NCBI RefSeq assembly: GCF_013304445.1
Contig: NZ_JAAITA010000018.1
Span: 1-58,682, forward strand
From: Blautia hansenii
GTDB taxonomy: Bacteria; Bacillota; Clostridia; Lachnospirales; Lachnospiraceae
DNA: 58,682 nucleotides
Direction: 5' to 3'
This document shows, piece after piece, positions 44,162-52,031 of this stretch (its first letter is position 1; each line of letters starts with the position of its first letter). The translations under genes were made by a program, and so were the position numbers. The notes under the pieces were generated by a model. That model worked only from the letters and a program-made list of their open reading frames with translations, made no database searches and had not been told where the DNA came from.

Positions 44162-45229
44162 ATGAATGAGATTTTGATGTATGTATTGGCAGCAGGTGTG
44201 CTTCTGGGTGGGATTGACCAGCTTTTGGGAAATAAGAGAGGATATGGAAAATGTCTGGAGGAGGGCTTTATGCTTATGGGGCCCACAGCTCTTTCCATGG
44301 TAGGCATGTTATGTCTGATACCTCTTATTTCTCAGGCATTCCGCACTTTTGTGGTTCCCATTTTTACCCTTACAGGCGCGGACCCTTCGGTGCTGGGCGG
44401 TATTCTGGCTATTGATATGGGCGGTTATCAGCTGGCAAAGGAACTGGCAAATAATCCCCAGGTGGGAAGTTATGCAGGAGTTCTGATTGCTTCCACCTTT
44501 GGGTGTACGTTGGTGTTTACCATTCCAGTAGGCATGGAAATCGTGGAGGAAGAGGACAGAGGCGCCTTTGCAAAAGGAATTCTGACCGGACTGGCAGCGC
44601 TTCCTGCCGGGCTTTTGGCAGGAGGACTGCTGTGCGGGCTTTCCTTTGGGGAAGTTATCTGGCAGAGCATGCCTGTGTTTGTTCTGTCCCTGCTTCTGGG
44701 GCTGGGACTGAAATGCGCGCCAAGAGTCATGATGAAAGGGTTTCGGGTGTTTGCCAGAGGTATGAAGCTTCTGATTACTCTGGGGCTGATTTTAGGAGCG
44801 TTGTCGTATTTCCTGAAACGGGACTTGATACCGGGGCTGGCCCCCATAGAAGATGCGCTGGCCGTGGTAGCCTCTATTGGTATTACTATGCTGGGAAGTC
44901 TTCCTCTGGCCGAATTTTTAAGACGGCTGATGCGGAAGCCGTTCCGAAAGCTGGGACACCATTTTGGGCTCAATGAGACCAGTGTGTCCGGACTGATGAT
45001 TGGTATGGTCAGCCCCATTCCCCAGCTTACTTCCATGAAGGACATGGATTCGCTGGGAAAAGTGGCAAATACAGCTTTTGCCGTCAGCGCGGCCTCTGCC
45101 CTGGCAGCTCATGCCGGATTTACCTTAAGTGTGGAACCGGACATGGTTGGGGCTATGCTGGCAGCGAAAATAGTAGGTGCTGCGACGGCAGTGGCGGCCG
45201 TTTTGCTGTTGGAAAGAAAACGGCGGTAA
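44162..45229 (+). CDS. eutH: EutH-like ethanolamine permease
   Basis: A 355-residue membrane protein with about ten hydrophobic segments. The opening YVLAAGVLLGGIDQLLGNKRGYG and the conserved ILAIDMGGYQLA and NETSVSGLMIGMVSPIPQ segments match EutH, the ethanolamine transporter of the eut operon. No other eut gene is in the window, so it is an orphan and may serve phosphatidylethanolamine-derived ethanolamine uptake or another amine. It starts 7 bases after rseP and may be co-transcribed. Confidence 0.88.
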   Translation: MNEILMYVLAAGVLLGGIDQLLGNKRGYGKCLEEGFMLMGPTALSMVGMLCLIPLISQAFRTFVVPIFTLTGADPSVLGGILAIDMGGYQLAKELANNPQVGSYAGVLIASTFGCTLVFTIPVGMEIVEEEDRGAFAKGILTGLAALPAGLLAGGLLCGLSFGEVIWQSMPVFVLSLLLGLGLKCAPRVMMKGFRVFARGMKLLITLGLILGALSYFLKRDLIPGLAPIEDALAVVASIGITMLGSLPLAEFLRRLMRKPFRKLGHHFGLNETSVSGLMIGMVSPIPQLTSMKDMDSLGKVANTAFAVSAASALAAHAGFTLSVEPDMVGAMLAAKIVGAATAVAAVLLLERKRR

Positions 45230-45250
45230 AAGGCAGGAAAGAAAGGTTAC

Positions 45251-45311
45251 ACAGGCATACAGAAAGAGTTACAGACCTTTTTAGGGAGTAAGTTTCTGTA
45301 TGCCTGTTTTG
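45251..45311 (+). terminator. Terminator after eutH
   Basis: A perfect 15-bp stem (ACAGGCATACAGAAA at 45251-45265 with TTTCTGTATGCCTGT at 45293-45307) with a 27-base loop and TTT tail; it lies between convergent genes. Confidence 0.8.
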
Positions 45312-45328
45312 GGTCTTTAAGGTGAATT

Positions 45329-45949
45329 TTAAACCAGTTCAGCAATTCTGGTGACACCTACATAAATGTCCTGAATTTCGTACCAGGTGGGATAATCCAC
45401 CACGCCAGTTGCGGGAAGACCGAAGATTCTCTGAAATTCCCGAACTGCATTCTGGGTGGCCTCTCCGTAAATTCCGTCAGCTGTCACGGAAGGAAGGGCA
45501 GGGTAAGCTTTGCTGATGGCATTTAGCTGTTCCTGTATCTGGCGTACTTTGCTGCCGGAGGAGCCAATGTCCAGCGGCTGTCCAGGCCAGGAAGCAGGAA
45601 TACCGGAAATTTCTTCTGCGGTATTGATGTACATGTTGTCACCGTAGAAATTCCGCAGAATTTCAATAGCAGAGTAGCCCTGGTCACCCAAATACTTCGA
45701 CCCCCACTGTGTCATCCAATTTGGACACTGGACCCGTTCTCCGTCACAGTATTGGGTGAGAATGGGCTGCCGTACGCCAGGGCGAGACAGATAGTTGTCG
45801 AAAAGTTCGTCTACGATTTGGGAAATGCTTTCAAAAATATTGCGCCCGTACATCCATTTGTGGTCAAAGGCAGTGGAAGAGGTGATGGTGAAATCGTAGC
45901 CTTTGTTCCGGTACACCGAAATCAATACATATTCGGGGTTACAGAAACC
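45329..45949 (-). pseudogene. SpoIID-like/peptidoglycan-binding protein, 5'-truncated copy
   Basis: The reading frame on the minus strand encodes about 198 residues from the TTG at 45925, and stays open only to the TGA at 45952-45950. The first part (FESISQIVDELFDNYL ... WMTQWGSKYLGDQGYSAIEILRNFYG) resembles the end of SpoIID-type proteins; the last 70 residues (DIGSSGSKVRQIQEQL ... DGIYGEATQNAVREFQ) are a PG_binding_1 domain. Homologues start with a longer N-terminal region that is missing here, so the copy is truncated. A second copy at 58131 shares a perfect 224-bp tract with it (45657-45880) but differs in its 3' third. Confidence 0.65.
45657..45880 (-). repeat. 224-bp perfect direct repeat, left copy
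   Basis: Identical base by base to 58459-58682, at a constant offset of 12802. Before 45657 (C45656 against A58458 is the last mismatch) the two copies differ at roughly one base in five or six. The right copy is cut off by the window end, so the true length on that side may be greater. Confidence 0.95.
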
Positions 45950-45974
45950 TCATTATCAATGAATTGGTGATTAA

Positions 45975-46091
45975 AAAAGAAGAAACAAGAGTAAAGAAGT
46001 CGTTAAACAAGGGGGAAAGATAGACTTGTTTAATTTCGAATATCCATTTATAATTACAATAGGTAAAAGATACACGGAAAGGTTGTCGTAA
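45975..46091 (+). pseudogene. Start-less 38-codon remnant before the DUF3990 gene
   Basis: An open frame from after TAA 45972-45974 to TAA 46089-46091 encodes a basic peptide with KIDLFNFEYPFIITIGKRY. It has no start codon with a ribosome site. Its position suggests the 3' end of an upstream partner of the DUF3990 operon lost at the junction. Not recognised. Confidence 0.3.
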
Positions 46092-46093
46092 AT

Positions 46094-46795
46094 ATGATAA
46101 AAGTTTTTCACGGTTCTGATCATATTATAAAAATACCCCGTTATATGGGCGGTAAAACTGATAATGATTATGGAAATGGATTTTATACAACAGAATATGA
46201 AGAACGTGCCAGAAGTTGGGCAACACTCAACGGTAATCCGCAAAAATCAATTGTAAATATGTATCAGCTTGATTTAGATGGATTAAACATATTGGATTTG
46301 AATGAACGTGGGGTTTTAGCTTGGATTGCTGAAGTGGTATCGAATAGAGGAACGAATCAAGAAGCTGCAAGTATTGTTGGAGAAAGGCTTGTTGAATTAT
46401 ACGCACCGAATCACGATGGGTACGATATTATAAAAGGATATCGTGCAGATGATAGTTATACACAGGTTGTGGAAGCATTTTTGTTAAACCAGATTAATAT
46501 TTTTGAAGTAGAGCATCTGTTTTATAAGGGATCGTTAGGAAATCAGATTTTTTTGAAGTCAAAAAAAGCGTTTGAACATATTAAGTGGTTGGAATCGTAT
46601 GAAGTAGTCATGCTAGAAGAATATAAAAACTCAGATATGTATGCAAGAAGAGAAGTGAATCGATTTTTAAAGGAACGTATGAAAGCAATTTTGATTGATG
46701 GATATACAGTGCCAGGAATTACTGCAAGATATGCAATTCAGAATCCATTAGTTTATAATCATGAAATTGGAGGATATGAAAATGCCAGCGTATGA
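46094..46795 (+). CDS. DUF3990 protein, predicted ADP-ribosyltransferase fold
   Basis: A 233-residue protein. Near the N-terminus FHGSDHIIKIPRY is followed by DYGNGFYTTEYEERARSWA, the pattern of DUF3990 proteins. This places H6, Y31 and E127 (TQVVEAFLLNQ) as a possible H-Y-E triad of the PARP/diphtheria-toxin-like ADP-ribosyltransferase clade. The segment YDIIKGYRADDSY, where homologues bind NAD-side loops, is present. It overlaps the next gene by 14 bases. The pair may be a toxin/partner module or modify a host protein; no experimental function is known to me. The A/T content is higher than in the flanking genes. Confidence 0.65.
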   Translation: MIKVFHGSDHIIKIPRYMGGKTDNDYGNGFYTTEYEERARSWATLNGNPQKSIVNMYQLDLDGLNILDLNERGVLAWIAEVVSNRGTNQEAASIVGERLVELYAPNHDGYDIIKGYRADDSYTQVVEAFLLNQINIFEVEHLFYKGSLGNQIFLKSKKAFEHIKWLESYEVVMLEEYKNSDMYARREVNRFLKERMKAILIDGYTVPGITARYAIQNPLVYNHEIGGYENASV

Positions 46796-47192
46796 TGAAT
46801 GTTATTTGGATAGTATGATTACGAAGACAAGGTATCTGTTTAAATTGATTGGCAGAAATTGTTCGGATCCTTTTTTGATGATTTCGAAGTATATGAAATG
46901 TGATTATAGGAAATATATGGACATGGGGAATCCGATGTACTTAAATAAGACTCCGAAGCAAATTATGGAAGAATTGGGTGTCAGCATTCAAAGCGGCCAT
47001 GAGACAGATGAGAAATATGACGAGTTTATATTAGAGTGGATGGCAGATATTTATGTGTATATGCAGTGGGAATATGACCTTTCATCATCGGAAATTGTAG
47101 AGAAGCTAACGCCGGAGAAATTATATAAGCAATACTATCCGTTGCATGAAACTTCTGTTGAAAACGGTGTGAGAAAATTGCTAAGTATGTAG
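46782..47192 (+). CDS. Small partner of the DUF3990 protein, unknown function
   Basis: ATG 46782 is chosen because TTGGAGG ends 8 bases upstream, inside the DUF3990 gene; an ATG at 46776 is too close. The 136-residue product is mostly helical and aromatic-rich (YLFKLIGRN, YVYMQWEYDLSS, KLYKQYYPLH). I do not recognise a family. A 14-base overlap with the DUF3990 gene implies coupled translation and a stoichiometric partner, for example an immunity or antitoxin protein; this is inference. Its stop codon lies in the stem of the following terminator. Confidence 0.6.
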   Translation: MPAYDECYLDSMITKTRYLFKLIGRNCSDPFLMISKYMKCDYRKYMDMGNPMYLNKTPKQIMEELGVSIQSGHETDEKYDEFILEWMADIYVYMQWEYDLSSSEIVEKLTPEKLYKQYYPLHETSVENGVRKLLSM

Positions 47193-47226
47193 AGGATGCG
47201 TGGACCGCATCCTCTACTACATTTTT
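47189..47226. terminator. Bidirectional terminator of the DUF3990 module
   Basis: A perfect 12-bp stem GTAGAGGATGCG/CGCATCCTCTAC with loop TGGAC, followed by TACATTTTT. It also faces the end of the convergent HTH gene at 47234. Confidence 0.8.
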
Positions 47227-47233
47227 ACCATCA

Positions 47234-47422
47234 TTAATATTTGTAGGATACTTTGCTAATGATGTATTCGATTAAACATTTTTTGGGGATTTTCCAGTCT
47301 TTCCCTTCTTTAAATCCTTTCAATTGCCCAGTACGAACAATTTTATATGTTTGAGAGGTGCCTATTTTAAGAATATCCGCAACCTCTGGAATGGTTAAAA
47401 TATCATCATAAGCTTCAAGCAT
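47234..47422 (-). CDS. Excisionase-like helix-turn-helix protein
   Basis: A 62-residue MerR-superfamily/excisionase-type DNA-binding protein: ILTIPEVADILKIGTSQTYKIVRTGQLKGFKEGKDWKI is the classic wing-containing HTH_17 pattern ending in a lysine/tryptophan turn. Such proteins are found as Xis directionality factors in mobile elements or as small regulators beside toxin systems. It starts 2 bases after the stop of a truncated gene on the same strand (47424), as in a former operon. No integrase is visible. Confidence 0.75.
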   Translation of the reverse strand: MLEAYDDILTIPEVADILKIGTSQTYKIVRTGQLKGFKEGKDWKIPKKCLIEYIISKVSYKY

Positions 47423-47423
47423 G

Positions 47424-47550
47424 TTACTTTACCCCCATTAAGTTAATATCCATATTAGATGCTAATGCGTATATTTGTCTGAGGAAATCTTTAAATACGG
47501 AACCAATGAAAGGTGACGTGTCAAGACGATGACTTGTTGTTGAAATGATA
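47424..47550 (-). pseudogene. 3' remnant of a gene upstream of the HTH gene
   Basis: On the minus strand the last about 35 codons (RLDTSPFIGSVFKDFLRQ then IYALASNMDINLMGVK) end at 47424, directly before the HTH start. Upstream the frame runs into sequence that is antisense to the cdsA fragment, so the gene was cut at about 47540-47556. Family not recognised. Confidence 0.4.
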
Positions 47551-47556
47551 AAATGC

Positions 47557-47751
47557 GTGTATGGTATCATCTGTGCCGTAGGAGCATTGATTTCCATGGT
47601 AGGGGATTTGGCTGCTTCTGCGATTAAGAGAAACAAAGAGATTAAAGATTACGGAAAACTGATACCGGGACATGGAGGGATTCTGGATCGGTTTGACAGC
47701 GTGATTTTTACAGCACCGTTTATCTATTTTCTGGCAAACGTGTTGATTTAA
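47557..47751 (+). pseudogene. 3' fragment of a second cdsA
   Basis: The last 65 codons or so of a cdsA homologue (IICAVGALISMVGDLAASAIKRN ... GKLIPGHGGILDRFDS ... FLANVLI) without the rest of the enzyme. It matches the end of the complete cdsA at 41717 closely in protein but differs at many third positions. It is followed, as in the first copy, by a 13-base gap and dxr. Its left end marks the junction with the DUF3990/HTH module. Confidence 0.85.
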
Positions 47752-47764
47752 GGAGAAGGTAAGT

Positions 47765-48907
47765 ATGATAAAAATTGCGATTTTAGGTTCTACAGGTTCC
47801 ATTGGAACCCAGACCCTGGATATTGTGAGAAAAAATAAAGATTTACAGGTTCTTGGCCTGGCAGCAGGAAGAAATATTTCCATGCTGGAGGAACAAATCC
47901 GGGAATTTTCTCCAAGACTGGCAGCAGTAGGAGATGAAGAAAAAGCGGCAGAACTCAGAGAACGGGTCAAAGACACAGACTGCAAGGTAGTGGGAGGTAT
48001 GGATGGACTTCTGGAACTGGCGGCTATGGAAGGCACACAGATTCTTGTCACAGCTATTGTGGGAATGATCGGAATCCGTCCTACTATTGAAGGAATCAAA
48101 GCAGGCAAAGATATTGCACTTGCTAATAAAGAGACCTTGGTCACAGCGGGACATATCATCATGCCGCTGGCAGAGCAATATGGGGTACGGATTCTGCCGG
48201 TGGACAGTGAACACAGTGCTATTTTCCAGGCATTAAACGGAGAAGAACATAAGACCATTGACAAATTGCTCATCACTGCATCCGGAGGTCCTTTCAGAGG
48301 AAGAAAAACAGAAGACCTGAGAGACATTCAGGTGGAAGATGCCCTGAAGCATCCAAATTGGGCTATGGGGCAGAAGATTACCATTGACTCAGCGACCCTG
48401 GTGAACAAGGGCTTAGAAGTCATGGAAGCGAAATGGCTGTTCGGTGTTGATCTGGATCAGATTCAGGTAGTGGTGCAGCCCCAGAGTGTGATTCATTCTA
48501 TGATTCGGTTTACAGATGGCAGTGTGATGGCACAGCTTGGAACACCGGATATGCGGCTGCCGATTCAATATGCTCTTTATGGTGGAACCAGGAGATATCT
48601 GGATGGGGAACGTCTGGATTTTGCAAAACTTGGTTCTATTACCTTCGAGAATCCAGATATGGAAACCTTCAAAGGCCTGCCTCTTGCCATGAAGGCATCA
48701 CGAACAGGTGGTTCTATGCCAACGGTATTTAACGCTGCAAATGAAAAGGCAGTGGCTCTGTTCCTTCAGAAAAAAATTGCTTTTCTGGATATTTACCGGA
48801 TTATTGAGGATGCTATGGAGAGTCATAAAGTAATCCCGGCACCTACCGTAGAAGAGATTTTAAATATCGAACAAGAAATATACAATAGAATTGAAAGCAG
48901 GTGGTAG
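47765..48907 (+). CDS. dxr: 1-deoxy-D-xylulose 5-phosphate reductoisomerase (second copy)
   Basis: A complete 380-residue DXR with all motifs intact (ILGSTGSIGTQTL, ANKETLVTAGHIIM, VDSEHSAIFQ, GPFRGRKT, TIDSATLVNKGLEVMEA). It is about 85% identical in protein to the copy at 41731 and diverged at the DNA level, so it is not a recent tandem duplication but resembles the orthologue of a related species. AGGAGAAGG precedes ATG 47765. No promoter is obvious; transcription would come from read-through or from upstream of the fragment. Confidence 0.95.
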   Translation: MIKIAILGSTGSIGTQTLDIVRKNKDLQVLGLAAGRNISMLEEQIREFSPRLAAVGDEEKAAELRERVKDTDCKVVGGMDGLLELAAMEGTQILVTAIVGMIGIRPTIEGIKAGKDIALANKETLVTAGHIIMPLAEQYGVRILPVDSEHSAIFQALNGEEHKTIDKLLITASGGPFRGRKTEDLRDIQVEDALKHPNWAMGQKITIDSATLVNKGLEVMEAKWLFGVDLDQIQVVVQPQSVIHSMIRFTDGSVMAQLGTPDMRLPIQYALYGGTRRYLDGERLDFAKLGSITFENPDMETFKGLPLAMKASRTGGSMPTVFNAANEKAVALFLQKKIAFLDIYRIIEDAMESHKVIPAPTVEEILNIEQEIYNRIESRW

Positions 48908-48908
48908 A

Positions 48909-50189
48909 TTGAAAATTTTAATTGCACTGTTGGTATTTTCTGTGATTGTGCTGTTTCATGAACTAGGGCATTTTCTCTTGGCAAAGAGAAACGGTATCGC
49001 AGTCACAGAGTTCTCCCTGGGAATGGGGCCGAGGCTTCTTTCTACAGAAAAAGGAGGAACCAGATACTCTTTGAAACTTTTTCCTATCGGAGGCTCCTGT
49101 ATGATGGTAGGAGAAGATGAGGATGATGACAGCGAAAGGTCTTTCAATAATGCATCTGTATGGGCAAGAATATCAGTAGTTGCAGCAGGACCTATTTTTA
49201 ACTTTATCCTAGCCTTTGTGTTTGCCATGATCATTACCAGCGTGGTAGGATATGATCCGGCAAGAGTGCTGCAGGTGACAGAAGGATCTCCGGCAGCCCA
49301 GGCAGGACTGAAAGAAGGAGATATCATCAAAGAATTTCAGGGAAGGCATATTTCCATAGGCCGTGACCTGGATTCTTATATGACGTTACATGGACTGAAA
49401 GACGAAGAAATTTCTTTGACCTATGAAAGAGATGGGAAGAAGCACGATATTCAGTTCCAGGCAAATAGTGAAAGCAGATATATGCTTGGTTTTACTTATT
49501 TGTCCGAAGGAATACCAGAGATTACCCAGGTCATGTTAAACAGTGCTATGACAAAAGCCGGCGTAATGCCAGGAGATATTATCAGGGAGATCAATGGAAC
49601 TGCAGTTGCAGACAGCCAGGAGATTCAGGCATATTTGCAGGAGCATCCGCTGGATGGAACAGAGATTACTCTTGGGATTGAAAGAGACGGAAAAGTGGAG
49701 ACAATCTCTGCAATCCCACAGATGACCAAACATGTAGATTCTGGATTTATCTACAATATTTACCGGGAAAAGACAAATTTTCTGGGTGTTATGAAATACA
49801 GTGCAGTGGAAGTGCGGTACTGGGTTTCTACAACCGTAGAGAGTCTAATGATGCTCATAAAAGGGCAGTTTTCGGTCAATGATCTTTCCGGTCCGGTGGG
49901 AATCATCGATGTCATCGGAGATTCTTATGAGGAAGCAAAAAGTGAGGGTGCCATGATGGTGTGGATGCAGATGCTGTACTGGGCAATCCTGCTTTCAGCG
50001 AACCTGGGTGTTATGAATCTTCTTCCCATACCTGCTCTTGACGGAGGCAGGCTTGTATTCTTGCTCATTGAGTCTGTGAGAAAGAAACGGTTGAATCCCA
50101 ATGTGGAGGGTATGATTCATTTTGCAGGTTTTGTCCTCCTGATGATGCTGATGGTATTTGTGATGTTTAACGATTTTAGGAGATTATAA
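48909..50189 (+). CDS. rseP: RseP-type site-2 metalloprotease (second copy)
   Basis: A complete 426-residue second RseP from TTG 48909, matching the first copy's start and its spacing to dxr. It retains HELGH in the first membrane segment, PDZ segments (VTEGSPAAQAGLKEGDII, KAGVMPGDIIREINGT) and the NLLPIPALDGGRL ligand region. The protein is roughly 80-85% identical to the first copy. Here it is followed not by eutH but by the ribU riboswitch and gene. Confidence 0.92.
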   Translation: MKILIALLVFSVIVLFHELGHFLLAKRNGIAVTEFSLGMGPRLLSTEKGGTRYSLKLFPIGGSCMMVGEDEDDDSERSFNNASVWARISVVAAGPIFNFILAFVFAMIITSVVGYDPARVLQVTEGSPAAQAGLKEGDIIKEFQGRHISIGRDLDSYMTLHGLKDEEISLTYERDGKKHDIQFQANSESRYMLGFTYLSEGIPEITQVMLNSAMTKAGVMPGDIIREINGTAVADSQEIQAYLQEHPLDGTEITLGIERDGKVETISAIPQMTKHVDSGFIYNIYREKTNFLGVMKYSAVEVRYWVSTTVESLMMLIKGQFSVNDLSGPVGIIDVIGDSYEEAKSEGAMMVWMQMLYWAILLSANLGVMNLLPIPALDGGRLVFLLIESVRKKRLNPNVEGMIHFAGFVLLMMLMVFVMFNDFRRL

Positions 50190-50197
50190 GAAATTTC

Positions 50198-50226
50198 TTG
50201 AAAAAACTGCCGTTGTGGCATATAAT
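50198..50226 (+). promoter_or_regulatory. ribU: ribU promoter
   Basis: TTGAAA at 50198-50203 and TATAAT at 50221-50226, spacer 17, 20 bases before the FMN riboswitch. Confidence 0.75.
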
Positions 50227-50245
50227 AAAAGCAAATAAAAGAAAA

Positions 50246-50354
50246 TTCTTCGGGGCGGGGCGTGATTCCCCACCGGCGGTATAGTCCGCGAGCGCAGATG
50301 CGTTGATTTGGTGAGATTCCAAAACCGACAGTATAGTCTGGATGAGAGAAGAAA
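50246..50354 (+). ncRNA. FMN riboswitch (RFN element)
   Basis: Conserved blocks are present in order: CTTCGGGGCGGGG, GTGATTCCCCACCGGCGGTA, TAGTCCGCGAGCG, TTGGTGAGATTCCAAAACCG, ACAGTATAGTCTGGATGAGA and GAAG. It senses flavin mononucleotide and controls ribU via the terminator at 50417. Confidence 0.97.
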
Positions 50355-50416
50355 GATTCGTGATTGTTCCAAGATGATTTTTCATGTGTATCTATGGAAA
50401 ATCAAAAACGGATATT

Positions 50417-50446
50417 AGCCCTGAGTATTTTGCTCAGGGCTTTTTG
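50417..50446 (+). terminator. Terminator of the FMN riboswitch
   Basis: A 9-bp perfect stem AGCCCTGAG (50417-50425) / CTCAGGGCT (50433-50441) followed by TTTTTG, between aptamer and ribU. The 100 bases from here to the start of ribU hold only its ribosome site and no other clear signal. Confidence 0.9.
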
Positions 50447-50549
50447 TTTGATGGGAGGTTGCATTTTCCATCACAGGGACATTGCAGGGTCTACATTCAA
50501 AACGAAAGGATTTCCTTTTATATCAAGATATCAAAAGGAGAGAACGAAC

Positions 50550-51188
50550 ATGAGTGAACAGGTATTAAGAAAAATGGATGCAGCACAAAAAAGCAGAAGC
50601 AAAGTAAGGACGATTGTCCAGGTGGCAATGCTGGGAGCAATTTCAACAGTTTTGATGCTGTTTGAGTTTCCGCTTCCGTTTCTGGCACCGCCTTTCTATG
50701 AATTGGATTTCAGCGAGGTTCCGGTTCTGATTGGTGCATTTGCTATGGGCCCTGTAGCTGGAATTGCCATTGAAGCAGTAAAAGTTTTGCTGAACTTTGT
50801 ATTAAACGGAACCATTACAGCAGGGGTCGGCGAGGTGGCGAATTTCATAGTTGGATGTGCTTTCCTTCTTCCTGCTTCCTTCCTTTACAGAAGAAAAAAA
50901 ACAAGGAAAAATGCAGTAATCGGTATGACGACGGGAACCGTGCTGATGACAGTTTTTGCATGTGTGCTTAATGCCTTTATATTGCTTCCAGCATATGGAG
51001 CAGCGTTTGGAATGCCGGTACAGGCTTTTGTAGAAATGGGAACTAAGATTAACGGAGCGATTGACAGTTTGTTTATGTTTGCTGTTCTTGCCGTTGGTCC
51101 TTTTAATCTTTTGAAAGGTGTTCTTGTTTCTGTTATTGTATTACTGCTTTATAAAAGAATCCGTGTGATTTTAAGAGGAGATATGTAA
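50550..51188 (+). CDS. ribU: Riboflavin transporter RibU (ECF S component)
   Basis: ATG 50550 with AAAAGGAGAG upstream gives 212 residues. Six membrane segments and the RibU signature FPLPFLAPPFYELDFSEVPV followed by GPVAGIAIEAVK are clear. It binds riboflavin and works with the general ECF module. Regulation by the FMN riboswitch directly upstream fits this function. Confidence 0.96.
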   Translation: MSEQVLRKMDAAQKSRSKVRTIVQVAMLGAISTVLMLFEFPLPFLAPPFYELDFSEVPVLIGAFAMGPVAGIAIEAVKVLLNFVLNGTITAGVGEVANFIVGCAFLLPASFLYRRKKTRKNAVIGMTTGTVLMTVFACVLNAFILLPAYGAAFGMPVQAFVEMGTKINGAIDSLFMFAVLAVGPFNLLKGVLVSVIVLLLYKRIRVILRGDM

Positions 51189-51198
51189 AAGAAAAGCA

Positions 51199-51243
51199 AG
51201 CTCCATAATCCAGAGCAACAAAATCTGGTTTATGGGGCTTTTA
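51199..51243. terminator. Terminator between ribU and the XRE-cupin gene
   Basis: AGCTCCATAATCCAGA pairs with TCTGGTTTATGGGGCT, followed by TTTT. Confidence 0.8.
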
Positions 51244-51279
51244 ACATGTAAAAAATCGCAATGTTTATCCGTATCTGGT

Positions 51280-51882
51280 CTAATTAAGTGTCTTGTCTGC
51301 AAGCTCATCGATTTCCTGACGGAATTCAGAGGTGGATACGATCAAAAATTTAGCAGAGCTCTTTGTGTGATTTTTCCATCGATGTCCGATCTCATTGGGA
51401 TAGTACAGGGTATCACCAACTTCTAATACATAGCTGCCAACCTGTTCCAGATAAAAAGTGATACTGCCTTCCAAGACAAAAACAAATTCTTCTCCTCCGT
51501 GATAATAATAGTCTCCGGAGTCTGTTCCAGCAGGCATATCAATGATACCTCCCCACATTCGGCTATCACCTTTTGTAATAAGAGATTCAAGGATGGTTTC
51601 CTGATTGCTGGTATTTCTTACAAAAGAGGTGCGTTCATTTTTTCGTACAAGTTTTACCCGATCGCTGTCATCTTGAATAAAAAGAGCTGAGATAGGGAAG
51701 TTTAGGGATTCGCATAAAGAATAGACGCTCACAAGGTTTGGAGATGTTTTCCCGGTTTCAATCTGACTAATAGTTCCAGCGGCAACCCCAGATTTTACGG
51801 AAAGCTCCCGGATAGAAAGATTTAGTTCAATTCTTCTGCTTTTCAATAAAAAGCCAATTCTGGCAAGATTCAGTTTTGACAT
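51280..51882 (-). CDS. XRE-family regulator with cupin sensor domain
   Basis: A 200-residue regulator. Residues 8-62 form the HTH_3 domain (LLKSRRIELNLSIRELSVKSGV ... GTISQIETGKTSPNL). Residues about 120-190 form a cupin (GDYYYHGGEEFVFVLEGSITFYL ... GDTLYYPNEIGHRW) that would bind a small ligand. The gene is divergent from the nucleoside-type importer operon; the 16-bp palindrome over that operon's -10 element is a probable binding site. AAAGGGGAA precedes its start on the minus strand. The ligand may be a purine or a related base, inferred from the operon. Confidence 0.87.
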   Translation of the reverse strand: MSKLNLARIGFLLKSRRIELNLSIRELSVKSGVAAGTISQIETGKTSPNLVSVYSLCESLNFPISALFIQDDSDRVKLVRKNERTSFVRNTSNQETILESLITKGDSRMWGGIIDMPAGTDSGDYYYHGGEEFVFVLEGSITFYLEQVGSYVLEVGDTLYYPNEIGHRWKNHTKSSAKFLIVSTSEFRQEIDELADKTLN

Positions 51883-51959
51883 AGTGTTCCCCTTTGCTTC
51901 TTCTTTTGTTCTCTATGATAACACAGAAAAAAAGATTTGTCATGAAAAACAAAATGTAA

Positions 51960-51992
51960 TTGACAAAATAATATATGTTCATTATAATGAAC
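51960..51992 (+). promoter_or_regulatory. Promoter with 16-bp perfect palindrome over the -10
   Basis: TTGACA (51960-51965) and TATAAT (51983-51988) with 17-base spacer form a consensus promoter. GTTCATTATAATGAAC (51977-51992) is a perfect palindrome centred on the -10 element, so a bound protein would block polymerase. The divergent XRE-cupin regulator is the obvious candidate. Confidence 0.8.
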
Positions 51993-52031
51993 GAGAAATG
52001 ACGATTACGATGTAGTGAAGGAGAAGAAAAT

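Noticed and set aside
45657-45880. Phage-type attachment site for site-specific integration
   Set aside because: No integrase gene or tRNA target is visible, and 224 bp of perfect coding identity is longer than a usual att core; homologous recombination explains it better.
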